NCBI GenBank assembly: GCA_030407315.1
Contig: JALQPE010002591.1
Span: 1-36,506, forward strand
From: Asparagopsis taxiformis
Lineage: Eukaryota > Rhodophyta > Florideophyceae > Bonnemaisoniales > Bonnemaisoniaceae
Length of the DNA stretch: 36,506 nt
Reading direction: 5' to 3'
How positions within the stretch are numbered: the stretch's first letter is position 1; every line of letters starts with the position of its first letter. Position numbers and translations under genes: made by a program. Shown in pieces: positions 11,700-22,168 of this stretch. Below the pieces are notes generated by a model. It made no database searches, was not told the DNA's origin, and saw nothing but the letters and a program-made list of their open reading frames with translations.

Positions 11700-11917
11700 T
11701 TATAGACTAGAGAAGGCGGTAGAAGATACAATAATTTTGCGCCTGTTCTGCCAGGTCATGTGCTTCAAAGCGTAATTCGCACCCTAGGTATCGTTTTTCT
11801 GGGCCTCCCATCGCACCGCTCCGTTTCAAATTCATCCCTCTATTGTTAGAGTACACGTCATTTCCGCCCGCAGAGTGCTACTTAAACAACAGATTCTGGA
11901 GATCCCTGTTTCCATCT

Positions 11918-12056
11918 TCATATCCGTCGGAAGCAAAGCAACAACCCTGGCCGTGGAAGCCGTATAGATCATCTAAACTGCTTCCAAAGCGTAAGTTTTA
12001 GATCATCAATACGGCTCCCAAGGCCAAAGTTGTTGCTTTGTCTCCGACGGATATGA
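11918..12056 (+). ncRNA. Long imperfect RNA hairpin (pri-miRNA-like)
   Basis: The segment starting TCATATCCGTCGGA (11918) pairs with TCCGACGGATATGA (ending 12056). The arms stay complementary over about 60 nt with scattered mismatches and enclose a short loop near 11980-11997. This arm length and mismatch pattern resembles plant or algal miRNA precursors. Promoter-like sites lie upstream and candidate introns downstream. It could instead be an old foldback transposon or a cruciform. No small-RNA evidence is available here. Confidence 0.4.
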
Positions 12057-12065
12057 ACCATGATG

Positions 12066-12351
12066 GTACGTTTCCACAACTCACGCCACTAACCCAGTTT
12101 TCTATTCGTTTTCTCTTTCTCAGGTTTCCAGTCGGTGAGTGTTCCAATTCTACTTTCATTTATCTTTCTCTCTTACCACTTCTCCACTAATTTTCTTTTC
12201 TGCCTGTGAGTACATATCTCAATTTGGGATGCAATGGTATTTGTTAAGGTACGTTAGTCTCCTAATCACCATCAATTTCCCTCTCCAATTCAACGTCACT
12301 AACTTGTTTCCTTTCTCTACGTCATTTTTTCTTCTTCTCTTCATTTCCTAG
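12066..12351 (+). other. Candidate introns of a small spliced transcript
   Basis: Candidate intron 1 is 12066-12123: GTACGT donor, CCACTAAC branch-like site, polypyrimidine tract, CTCAG. An 11-nt exon would follow, then a GTGAGT donor at 12135 with an uncertain acceptor near 12210. Candidate intron 3 is 12249-12351: GTACGT, TCACTAAC, long pyrimidine tract, CCTAG. The exons are too short to show a protein, so a noncoding transcript beginning with the hairpin is the simplest reading. Splicing is predicted, not shown. Confidence 0.4.
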
Positions 12352-12760
12352 CTTATTCATGCAGCTCAATCAGTTGATAGATTTCTAGACTTTTCTAGTA
12401 GTTTTAGTTTTACTCGTCGGAATAGTGTTAGTTGTAGTAGCATTTTTAACATAGGGATTGTTTATTCTCAATGTAGCCTGCGCAAATAAACAAATCCAGA
12501 GTGAAGCTTCCCATATCGCACCCTCTTAGATTGCTACCTATCCTACCGCGTATACCTCTCGCTAGCTCATAGTCACTACGAAATAAAAATTCCTAGCCGT
12601 ACTATTCTGTCCATTCCCATATGAATACCGTCCATGCCCCATCCTCATAGCGCTAGAACTGCCTTCCTCTACCCCAGAAAGATGCCCACGACAGCGTGAC
12701 GCTCCATCTCATCCACCACTCCCAGACACCGAATTTTACTATATCAGGACACTACTTTTA

Positions 12761-13285
12761 CTGTCTCCAGGTGCTGCCCAGGGCAGCACGAAATACTGTC
12801 TCCAGGTGCTGCCCAGGGCAGCACGAAATACTGTCTACAGGTGCTGCCCAGGGCAGCACAAAGTACTGTCTACAGGTGCTGCCCAGGGCAGCACGAAATA
12901 CTGTCTACAGGTGCTGCCCAGGGCAGCACGAAATACTGTCTACAGGTGCTGCCCAGGGCAGCACAAAGTACTGTCTACAGGTGCTGCCCAGGGCAGCACA
13001 AAGTACTGTCTACAGGTGCTGCCCAGGGCAGCACAAAGTACTGTCTACAGGTGCTGCCCAGGGCAGCACAAAGTACTGTCTACAGGTACTGCCCAGGGCA
13101 GCACAAAGTACTGTCTACAGGTACTGCCCAGGGCAGCACAAAGTACTGTCTACAGGTACTGCCCAGGACAGTGAAAATCACTGTCTCCAGGTACTGCCCA
13201 GGACAGTGAAAATCACTGTCTCCAGGTACTGCCCAGGACAGTGAAAATCACTGTCTCCAGGTACTGCCCAGGACAGTGCACCGTG
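12761..13285. repeat. Minisatellite, 15 units of 35 bp
   Basis: Fifteen exact-length units start at CTGTCTCCAG (12761). Each contains an inner near-palindrome: GTGCTGCCCAGGGCAGCAC in early units, and GTACTGCCCAGGACAGT-type sequence in the last four. Spacer variants (GAAATA, AAAGTA, AAAATC) change in blocks, suggesting stepwise expansion. Because 35 is not a multiple of three, long ORFs run through in several frames; these are by-products of the repeat, not genes. Confidence 0.95.
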
Positions 13286-13359
13286 TTGGTTCCATCTATT
13301 GTCCCAGGCAGCGTATTTCACTATCCGGCCATGTTGCCTTGGCCAATACAAAACACTAT

Positions 13360-13623
13360 CCGCCAACACTGCCCAGTACAGTAAATTACATCATATCCAA
13401 CTATTGAATAAATCATTAATTTTTACTGTCTCCATTCACTGCCTCAGACAGTACTGTGAGACAGTGTTTTTTACTGTCTGCAGACAGTGTTCCGTACTGT
13501 CTGCCAGACAGTGCAAATCACTGTCTCCAAGTGTGGCATTAATTTTCATTTGCCGCATAGTGATTTTTACTGTCTCAGACAGTAAAAATCACTGTCTCGC
13601 AGTACTGTCTGAGGCCCCCTTTT
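13360..13623. repeat. ACTGTC/GACAGT subterminal repeat cluster
   Basis: At least ten copies of ACTGTC or its complement, often as back-to-back palindromes such as ACTGTCTCAGACAGT, fill the last 260 bp before the TAGTG end. CACTA transposons typically carry short subterminal motifs bound by their accessory protein. A similar cluster precedes the 36196 terminus. Confidence 0.75.
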
Positions 13624-13636
13624 CAACACCGTAGTG
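13624..13636 (+). mobile_element. CACTA-type right terminus at the duplication junction
   Basis: CAACACCGTAGTG, with the inverted-arm homology starting at the very next base. Its twin is at 36184-36196. Confidence 0.65.
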
Positions 13637-13778
13637 TGGATCGAATGAAAGCCTGGAAAGGTTTCGTAACGGTTCAAAGTAGTAGTACTGTATTGAGATA
13701 GTAGTCATGTCATAGAAGTTTAGAGTTGTATTCTATGCAACAAAACTGAGCGAAGAAGAAAAGAACAAAAACATCAAG

Positions 13779-14228
13779 ATGGCTCCGAGACGGACTCCTA
13801 TTCGAAAGAAAACCACAAGTCGTAGGACAAAGGCGAGATTCGATTCACTCAATGTGGCCAGTCCCAGTAAACAGCTTCCTGGGAAACTGCAGGGAGAAAT
13901 CCGCAGCAGTGATGCAGCCTGCATGAACAAAGAAATCCCGAGAGGTAATGAGCTACGACGTGAGTGTACCACAGATGACCTATTGGAGTCCCCAATCCCT
14001 ATGGGTGACACAATAGAAGGTTGTATTGATGTGTACAGCAACAACGATGAAGCTGGAAGTGACATCTACGTAGCATCGAGCACGCTAATGGAATCGGAAG
14101 AAGCAACCGGACGAGGTTCTGATTCCATTTCAACTGGAGGCCCGATAGACCGAAATGCTGGGGATGAAGCAGTGGTGATTTCAAGGCATTACTACAATGG
14201 CCTGCGATGTATGGGGCTCTTCAGCTGA
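13779..14228 (+). CDS. Basic N-terminal ORF overlapping transposase (right)
   Basis: Mirror copy of 10508-10957 with the same 149 residues and the same 22-nt overlap with the next ORF. Basic N-terminus with clusters RKK and SRR, acidic middle. It is followed at 14207 by the transposase ORF. Because the frame change is shared by both arms, it predates the duplication and is not a random read error in one copy. Splicing, frameshifting or two separate proteins remain possible. Confidence 0.6.
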   Translation: MAPRRTPIRKKTTSRRTKARFDSLNVASPSKQLPGKLQGEIRSSDAACMNKEIPRGNELRRECTTDDLLESPIPMGDTIEGCIDVYSNNDEAGSDIYVASSTLMESEEATGRGSDSISTGGPIDRNAGDEAVVISRHYYNGLRCMGLFS

Positions 14229-17200
14229 GTGGAACTCAAAGAATGACAAAAGCCCACTATGAAGGTACCCTGTTCGGAATGAATTTCCGCAGAGATCCAA
14301 GTGAGCATGTCCCGTCAGACTCTGTGATGCGACAGAAGATACTACCATTCTTGAGGAAACACTGCTATGCAAAGAGCTGTGACATCGAGTTTCCGATAGA
14401 CCTTCGAAAGAGCGGAGCAAGAGCTGCACAGCATCGAGGTGCAGTAGGAACCCGTGGAACAACAGATGACAGAGACAATTGTGGAGGAATGGCGAAAGTT
14501 CGTATTGTACTCCCAAGCACATGGGCTCTGAAAGATGTCCAGACTCGACCAATCTTTGAATCATTCCGCAGTGATGCGAACAATCGAAGCTCGGAAGGAG
14601 AAAAATCAACCGCAGAGTGCAGCATTGAAGATTCGTTCATTGCAAAGTGCAGGAGGGGTGTTTTGAGCGACCCATTCGTTCGCACAGCAGTTGTTCCCAT
14701 TGACAGCGATGGGAAAAAGGGTTTGAAGCACATTTATGTACCTGATGGAACAGCAATTCGAATCCGATGTCATCCAGGAGCTCGTCAGGTTGCCGTCATC
14801 GAAAGAGCAAAAGGGTTCAGGAAGAATGACAGAGATGGTGGGAAACCGAAGAGGAGAAGAGTGGCGGTTACGTCGTTGTGGGAACTTCATGCTAGGACCA
14901 TAGTTACCTATGAGGCTCGACACGACGGTGAGCATGATGTGCATGTCGAAAAATATCTGCAGCCGCGAATGTCACATCTATTGGAATGGGAGAGGCAGCA
15001 TGCTCTGCGAGCGATATCGCAATGTGTAATCGGAGCAGGAGCCAAGGGAAAAGGAACACGAGCTGGGGACGTGATAACCGTTCTATTACCAATTGGAATG
15101 GAAGAGGGTGATATTGTTCCACACGTCGTATTGGTGAACAGGTATTTGAAAGAGCAGGTCGGAGAAGCATCCACCATGTTACTTTGCTTTTCACCGGGCG
15201 CGAGCTTTGCTGAAGCCAGAAACCCGCCCGATAGACTAGGAAGCCCCAACTATGAAGAAATTCGTGTTTCAGGGGTGTTCTCGGATGGTTTCGGAGACCA
15301 CAGGTCGCAATGGCACCCAGCGTCTCCGCGAGAAGATGCACCATGTTGGGGAAAGCTGGAGGATGGTCGAAACTACTTTGTTTACCGATTTCTCCTTTAC
15401 ACGGATGACTTTGAACCATTCACAAGCAGGAAGGGAAGTTTTGGTGGATGCTATATGTTACCTCTCAATCTACCGCCTCGGAAAAGGGGAAGCTACCAAG
15501 CGGTTCGAGTGATTGGTTTGCCACCTCCGGGAGTGTCCACAAATTGTGTATTGCGATATATCGTTCAAGATATAGTGCGAGGAAGCACAGAGGGTTTCCC
15601 AACGAAAAATGCAGAGGGAGAAGATGTTGTGGTATTTCTAGACCCAGTGGGGAGCATTGGAGACTATCCTGCAGTTTCACATACCCTGGATGTTCTTGGA
15701 CACACATCAAACTCTCCGTGCCACATCTGCAGTTTCCGCAAATATGACCTGAGCAGTACTGGTGGCACGAAGAATGCATACACTTCGGTAGTGAACGGGC
15801 AAACATCGACGCATGCCAGGAGCAAGTATCGGAATGCATCGACACGTAAGGATGCCACAGAAACCCAGCTTCGCACTCTCGGACTGGCTGCAGAAGAAGG
15901 GGAAGATTTACCATTTCATGTCCTGAGCACTTCCTTGGAAGCAGTGCAGGAAGAAGTACCGAAGACGGAAAACGGAGTTTCAGTTGTCCCAGCAATTTTT
16001 GACCCGTACCGTTCCGCAGTGATAGCACCTGACCATCTATTGTCTGGACTGGCACAAGATGTACTGAACGCTTGTATTTCAGCTGCCAGCCCACGAATTC
16101 GAGAGGTAGCTGAATTGCAAATTCTGGGCGCTCTGAAGAAGTTCAGGATGGGAAGGCAGAACCGTTTATTTGGAACCAACAATCTGCTTTCCATGAACAT
16201 GAGTGACATATTCAGTGTGCTGCTGATAGCACCTATGGCATTCGAAAACGCAGCTCGAATGATGGATGGGAAAGGGGGAGGTCATCGTGAAAAATTTGAT
16301 GGGGCCGTCAAACTAGTAGTGATGTTTCAGAAGCTGGTTTCGTGTATTAGTTTCATGCCCGTATGGTGGAAAGACGGTCCACATGAAGTAGAGACGGCTG
16401 ACGGAGAAGGTGGCAGGAATGAATACATTCTGGGAAGAACTGTAGACTACGTGGAGACGTTGAATGAGTATTGTCGGAAAGTGAAGGGAGCAGGAGCACA
16501 TTTGGACAAGCCTAATGTTCATCGTCTTGTCGAGTTTTGTGTTCATACGCTTCCTGCCTACGGCTCTGTGAAGCACGTGCAGGAGCTTATATTCGAACGG
16601 ATGCATCAGCCGCTGAAGAAAGGTGTGAGAATGTCCAATCACCAAAGCGAACAGCTTTCAGCGCTGGAATTAGTTCTTGCGGATGACTGGCAGACGAGAG
16701 TGGCCATTGTTTTGCGCGAAATCGGCATGGACCACAACATTGGTCCTCGTCCGAATGCTCTCAAATGGTCAACGTTCTTTCACAGGAGCTAGGGAGAGAA
16801 ATAGATGTGGAAGACGAGGTAGTGAAAAACTGCTTCCAGGAACCGGTTCTCCAGCTTCTCTCCCAGCGTCGAGGAAAGATATTGTCGGCGGATGGTGAAA
16901 TTGTGACGTGGAGAGGGCATGGAGGTATATCTATTGACGAGGTCAAGGAGTACATGAATGGAAAATGTGATATGGCAGAGGGTGCTGTAGGTGTTTTCAA
17001 ACGGTTCTTTACCGAAAGGTACGGAAGCGGAACAAGCGGGTGTGGAAAGTATGCCGAATGGGTGAGAAGAGTTTCTAGAAGCACTACGACAGAGTGGGGA
17101 AGGAAAACAGTGCAGAGGTCTGGCTCTCTAGAATCAGGAGCTATCATCCATGCTGTTTGCCCTGAACAGAGGACATGTGAGGATGGTGCAACTTCACAAG

Positions 17201-17580
17201 CGATTCTGTACCCGGCGTCTCGTCTCACATCAGAGATAATGCGGGGAAGAATTAATTATGAACCGCGGTTTTTTATTGTTCTAGCGTTCTTTATCCTGAG
17301 GAACGAGAGTGCGAGAGATGAGCAAGGTACAGCTTATGGAGTTTGCCTGGGTTTGCAAAAAACTGATGAAGGAGTGTTCAAGGTCGAAGAGAGGCGACGA
17401 ACAGTAATTGTGGAGATGAGTGAGGGAGTCACTGAGGTGTTTGGTATGCACTATTGCAATGGGAGTGTATGCGAATATGATGAGAACATGAGGGAGGTAA
17501 GGCACGGACCCGGACTGCTGGAGGGTGGAGAGATATATGCACTATGTAGGCGAGACGGATTTCCACCGAGGGCTGCATGA
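14207..17580 (+). pseudogene. TNP2/CACTA-like transposase, right copy with one frameshift
   Basis: Nearly identical to 7155-10529, with the catalytic codons present: Asp at 15404-15406, Asp at 15662-15664 and Glu at 16595-16597. One G is missing near 16730 relative to the left arm, which stops the first frame at 16792 (861 residues). The last 271 residues reopen in another frame from 16765. All three acidic residues lie before the break. The single-base loss may be real or a sequencing error. Confidence 0.82.
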
Positions 17581-17592
17581 TTTTTAGGGAAG

Positions 17593-17598
17593 AATAAA
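17593..17598 (+). terminator. Poly(A) signal AATAAA of transposase C (right)
   Basis: AATAAA 13 nt past the stop codon, conserved in the mirrored copy. Confidence 0.45.
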
Positions 17599-17699
17599 AT
17601 GAATAACCAGATGCATCACATATGAATTGTACACTCTAGGGCGATGGTGGATTGGTGCGAAGTAGTGGGGAGAGGATCTGAGAGGATGGAGGGAGGTAT

Positions 17700-18020
17700 G
17701 CTTACAGCAAAGTCATCGTTACGATGACTTTGCTGTAAGAAAACGTTTCCATTACAGTGGCCAAGAATTTTTTACCGGGTAAAAAAATCGTGGCAGCTGT
17801 AATGATTTGCTTTCTTACAACAAAGTCATCGTAACGATGACTTTGCTGTAAGGAACCGTTTCCTTGTAGTGTCCGAAGAATTTTTTACCGGGTAAAAAAT
17901 CAGCAAGAATTTTTACCCGGTAAAGAAATCGTGGCTGCTGTAATGTTTTCTTTTCTTACAGCAAAGTCATCGTAACGATGACTTTGCTGTAAGAAAACGT
18001 TTCATTACAGCAAATTCATC
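17700..18020. mobile_element. MITE-like foldback cluster c (right arm)
   Basis: Three palindromes (17702-17738, 17815-17851, 17956-17992) with TTTACCGGGTAAA spacers; the left arm has four. It separates transposase C from gene B. The following AT-rich stretch (18021-18823) shows no gene and includes the upstream region of gene B. Confidence 0.72.
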
Positions 18021-18823
18021 GATAGTTAAGGTTAAGTAACCAACTTTAGGATGTCCAGAAAACCTGCTCGTTCTAAGGAATATTGATCAACTGACGAAGA
18101 GGAAGCATTTTGAATCGACTAGGGTAGGAACGCAATTAGATTTGGTATGCAAGAAAACTGAATCGCAGTAGTGAATAGGTAGTTGAAATGAATTCATATT
18201 GATGTTCATTGGTGTATTGTCCATTGGAGCACATTGAAAACCATTTATATGATCACCGTTTAAATAGTCTATGAATCCTTTGCAGCCGAGTACGCCAATA
18301 GGAAGAAATTCAAGCAGTGGCCTGCACGGGAACCGTTTATTTGTGAGTAGCAAAAGTTAGTGTAGAAATGAATTTTTCAGACTTGTAGGAGAGGTGGATC
18401 GTAGTAAATGTATAAAACTCACGTAGAATCGATTGATAGGAATCAATGGTACGGAAGAAGAAGCGAGGTGGAGAGTGTGGATGAAATAGGTTGTTGGAAT
18501 ATGAATGATAATTGACGTGGTGAGGTAAACGGGTTCGATTGCATTATATGCGCTAGAGGTACATACTATTAGGTGTAGATTGATGGAAAGGGCTAAACGC
18601 TTTGTGGAGGTATCAGGATCAGGTAGAGTCAGAGGTGCTGAGCGGGTGCAGCGTAAGGTTCATCAGGACTGAAGGTAGGTAGGGAATGTCTTGTCCGGAC
18701 AGTATATGAGAGGAAGCTGAGAGACGGGAAGCGCACTCGGAGGTACCACAATTGTGGATTTCATCGTCTACACAACATTTGAACAGAGAACCGATTGAAC
18801 GAACTGAGATTGCAGGGATTACA

Positions 18824-21800
18824 ATGGGAGACAATAGTATCATGAATACTACAGCGGAGAAGAGCAATTCTCCTTCTGCTGAAGAGAAAAGCATCACTAT
18901 TGCTCAGTACAGCTCTTCTAAAGTGCAAGTTGATCCTCGCAAAGTGAAATTTCCGACAGTGACCTCCCGTTTGGTGCGACCGGGTCGTGTAAACGAACTG
19001 GCCAGCATTTTCATGGATAGAGGTTTCTCTACCACTGGAACTATGATTACAGTCTGCAAAATGGAAGATAACGAAGGAGACGAGTTTTACTGCATCGATG
19101 GCTCTCATCGCATAGCTGCTCTGCAACTATGCCTGGAGAAGTACTCAGGAAAGAACAGGGATTCCTTGGAATTGGTTTGGGTACAACAGTTGATTGCGCC
19201 GAACGGGCGTCTAATTTTCGATGCGCTGGAGGTTCTGAAACTGTCTCTCGAAGCCAATATACAAACTCACGATGTCGCTTCTGTGAGCATTGCCGACAAT
19301 GTCTGTGCGGTCATAGAGTTTCTCAGGTTTTCCAACCAGATGGATCTTCCTGTTGTCCGGCTTATTCCTATTCTGAAAGAAGTGAGCTATATTCTGCCGT
19401 CCGACAGGAACCGTTCGGAGAACTCGTATAGGCAGTACATCAACATTGCGAAGGGGTTCAATCGCACAGACAGCGTTGCTTTCGTGTACTGGAGCTCTAT
19501 CCCTAGCGTTTACAATGCTTTGGATAGGAACAGAGAAATCGAGGATGCAAGAACCGAGGGAAGAGATCCGGACTTTTCTCGAATTGACTCTGCCGATATG
19601 TACGGGTGCGTGCTCGATCTTGTCAATAACGCAATATTCCGCAATGGCACGGACGGACGCGGGACGCGCGATAAGGAGTGGTTCCAGTGGTTTGTGCTCG
19701 AGATGACAGCGTCGTGGACAAGGATGAGGAGGAAGAGAGGACTTGTCAGAAATATCGGAAGCGGAAGTCCGTTCACGATGCGCACTTGGCTACTGGCTCT
19801 GTTGGCCATCTATGATATGGCAGAGGTCGTCCGCAAGTGGTTGAACTCTGCAACGATGGAGGAATTCGTGCGAACGGATTTGGCAGCAGAAAACGCGAAG
19901 GAGGTCGGGGATAATGATCATCGCATTGGAGAGCGCATTGTATTCGTCCTTGTCGACTTTCATGACGACGTGGTAGACAGAAGCAGTCTGAGAACCAAGA
20001 ACGGGATGTTTACAAACAGTTTTTACGACAAACTGGAATATGCTACCGGGACAAAGGCAATGCAGGAGACGAAAGCGGAGGAGGAGAGGGAACGGAATCG
20101 CATGACCCCCGGAGAAATAGAAAAAGCACTTGTTGCTGGCGCCAAAGCAGAAGACGAAGAAGCACCTACTGCCGCAGAACAGGGAAATAATTCTACAGAG
20201 AAGGAAACGGTGGAAACTTCTGGTCCTGTTCAAGCAGAAGAAGGAGTATCTGCCGAAGCCCAAGTAGAGCAGGAAGTTTCTGCTGTTGTGGAGGAAGAAC
20301 AGGAAATTACTCCAAATGTGGTGGCTGAAGAAGTGATTCCTGCTGTCGCGACGAAAGCAATAGAAGAGGCACCTCTGAGCACCCCGAAAGAAGCAGAAGA
20401 CCGTCCTGCCGCAGCAAAAGAGGGAGGACAGGAACGTCCTGCCACGCGTCTTGCAGCAGCTGAGAAGAGGGAAGCAGAACGTCTTGCTGTTCTCCAAAAA
20501 GAACAGGAACGTCTTTCAGCTTCAAGGGCAGAGCGGGAAAGTCGTGCCAGGGATAATTCGCCGGGAAGGATTGTCAGAGAAGATCTTCCTCAGGGAAGGA
20601 AACAAAGCGGCGATACGCAAAGTCTGGATATCAACTTGGACAATAGTGGTCGCATGGACATAGACACGCCTGGACAACAAGCTGGAGATGCGCAGAACCG
20701 CTCTGTGATATTGAAACTTCGAATCAGGACACCAGAAACTAACAGCACTAGCCCGGCCGAAGTGGACAAGGAGAATTCGGGAAGAAGCAGGAGTTCTGGT
20801 GGAAGCGGCGATGAAAACGAGTCCAGGTTGCATAAGAAGCGAAGAAGGGAAGATACTAGCGCGAAGTTTTCTGAGCCCAATACGCCGGATGACAACATTG
20901 AGATTGGGCCTCCCCGGGAAAAGAAGAGTAGAGTCAATGCAAGAAAACGAACGACTGGAGAAGAAGCACCACTCTTCACTGACGAGCAAGAAAACTCCCT
21001 TCCAGACCGCACATTCGCAGAGGAGATACCTGAGAAGCTGCCTTTATGCGTTCCTTCCAACTCGAGAATGAAGTATTATATCACAGAAGAAGACATTGAT
21101 ACAATCCGGACGGAGATAATGGAAGCAGCTGCAGGCTACTCTACTTTGGTATGTCCCCTCGGTTCTTGTGAAAGCCAACAATACTTCAGCTACCAGAGAA
21201 GAATGATCGACGAGCTTGGTTACGTGGTGTTGCAAGACATTTTCTCTTCTACTACAGTGGGAGCAGCTACGCACGAGTTATTCACACAGATGGCCAGCAC
21301 ATTCCAAGGTACTACAAGTGGCTCAAGTGCAAGTCAGAAGAACCCGTGGAAACCACTTCGACCGAAAGACAGCACTGGTGTATTCAAGACGGACCGGAAA
21401 AGCATCTGCGATGACCTTGAGCAAGAAAGCGCGCGGCAGTACAGGAACAAGCTGATTCTGGAGCTAGGTAAGGCGATTTGTGCGGAGAACCTGAAGCTCG
21501 GGTTTGGAAGAGAAGAAGCGGTGGTCTTTCCAGAAACGGGTCTTCGTCTGATTTTGACCGCAGAAGGTAGTCAGGAGCAACTTATGCATACCGATGTTCC
21601 CGTCCGTGAGGGAACTGGAACTGGTCCTCTCAACTCGCCATCATATTTCATGATGGCTGCTGGTGCGGATGGGTTCATCATTCGTATCGCCAAGTTCAGC
21701 CATGTGTGCCTAAGTCATCCAGCGAAAGACAAGTACCGCGTGCCAGTGACGAACGTGCGCATCCCACCGTATTCCCTGCTTGTATGCCGAACGGACGTGT

Positions 21801-21946
21801 ATCACGGAGGAATGGGATTCGCGGAGGGTCGTTCTTCGGTGAGGTACCAGCATCCTATCCGGTCCCATCTATCACTGCGAACTTCCAGGGAGAAGTTGCT
21901 ACAGCCTCCCTTCAATGTCAACTACTGGGAGCGTTTAGATATCTGA
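18824..21946 (+). CDS. Gene B: ParB-like domain fused to 2OG-Fe(II) oxygenase (right, open)
   Basis: 1,040 residues from the ATG at 18824; an upstream ATG in this frame is followed by a stop. The ParB/sulfiredoxin-fold-like region (about 34-110) carries DGSHR at 92-96. A conserved helical block follows, with THDVASVSIADNVC (148-161) and YRQYINIAKGF. A Glu/Ala-rich linker (about 440-620) and a basic cluster KKRRRE (671-676, probable NLS) come next. The C-terminus has a double-stranded beta-helix oxygenase signature: HTD (His922, Asp924), distal His994 in DVYHGG, and Arg1013 in RSHLSL. Such enzymes use Fe(II) and 2-oxoglutarate to hydroxylate or demethylate substrates. The substrate is unknown; DNA, RNA or histone is inferred from context. 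The left copy (2674-5793) is frameshifted. Confidence 0.78.
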   Translation: MGDNSIMNTTAEKSNSPSAEEKSITIAQYSSSKVQVDPRKVKFPTVTSRLVRPGRVNELASIFMDRGFSTTGTMITVCKMEDNEGDEFYCIDGSHRIAALQLCLEKYSGKNRDSLELVWVQQLIAPNGRLIFDALEVLKLSLEANIQTHDVASVSIADNVCAVIEFLRFSNQMDLPVVRLIPILKEVSYILPSDRNRSENSYRQYINIAKGFNRTDSVAFVYWSSIPSVYNALDRNREIEDARTEGRDPDFSRIDSADMYGCVLDLVNNAIFRNGTDGRGTRDKEWFQWFVLEMTASWTRMRRKRGLVRNIGSGSPFTMRTWLLALLAIYDMAEVVRKWLNSATMEEFVRTDLAAENAKEVGDNDHRIGERIVFVLVDFHDDVVDRSSLRTKNGMFTNSFYDKLEYATGTKAMQETKAEEERERNRMTPGEIEKALVAGAKAEDEEAPTAAEQGNNSTEKETVETSGPVQAEEGVSAEAQVEQEVSAVVEEEQEITPNVVAEEVIPAVATKAIEEAPLSTPKEAEDRPAAAKEGGQERPATRLAAAEKREAERLAVLQKEQERLSASRAERESRARDNSPGRIVREDLPQGRKQSGDTQSLDINLDNSGRMDIDTPGQQAGDAQNRSVILKLRIRTPETNSTSPAEVDKENSGRSRSSGGSGDENESRLHKKRRREDTSAKFSEPNTPDDNIEIGPPREKKSRVNARKRTTGEEAPLFTDEQENSLPDRTFAEEIPEKLPLCVPSNSRMKYYITEEDIDTIRTEIMEAAAGYSTLVCPLGSCESQQYFSYQRRMIDELGYVVLQDIFSSTTVGAATHELFTQMASTFQGTTSGSSASQKNPWKPLRPKDSTGVFKTDRKSICDDLEQESARQYRNKLILELGKAICAENLKLGFGREEAVVFPETGLRLILTAEGSQEQLMHTDVPVREGTGTGPLNSPSYFMMAAGADGFIIRIAKFSHVCLSHPAKDKYRVPVTNVRIPPYSLLVCRTDVYHGGMGFAEGRSSVRYQHPIRSHLSLRTSREKLLQPPFNVNYWERLDI

Positions 21947-22168
21947 TGAAATTAGTTCTTAATAGCATTCTATGGCAGGCATCAAGGCCGCCTTCAAGTA
22001 AACGATGAAAGTTAGGCTAGTACATGACGTTTGCGTATGTAGACGGGTCAGGAGATATACAATACTCAATTTAATATGAGAAGGGGAGGAAACTATGGTG
22101 GGCACTACTAGAATAGAACAAGGTAATATCGCAGTCGTCTTTGGTTACAACATTGAGGTGAGGAAGGC

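Larger units (their letters stand above)
12574..13636 (+). mobile_element. Candidate CACTA-type element or element end
   Basis: The right boundary is firm: CAACACCGTAGTG ends at 13636, preceded by dense ACTGTC/GACAGT repeats as expected for CACTA subterminal repeats, and the identical 13-nt end recurs at 36196. The left boundary is weak: CACTACG at 12574 matches the terminus for only seven bases, and the flanking triplets (AGT left, TGG right) do not match as a target duplication. It may be the stump of a larger element. It has no convincing gene. Confidence 0.5.

Noticed and set aside
12696..13244. 182-residue ORF (and two similar ones) through the minisatellite
   Set aside because: It is a by-product of a 35-bp unit with no stop in several frames; all give the same repeated peptide and there is no sign of selection on one frame.
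12574..13636. Complete small CACTA element with a target duplication
   Set aside because: The right end is good, but the left end matches for only seven bases and the flanking triplets AGT and TGG differ, so it is reported only as a candidate.
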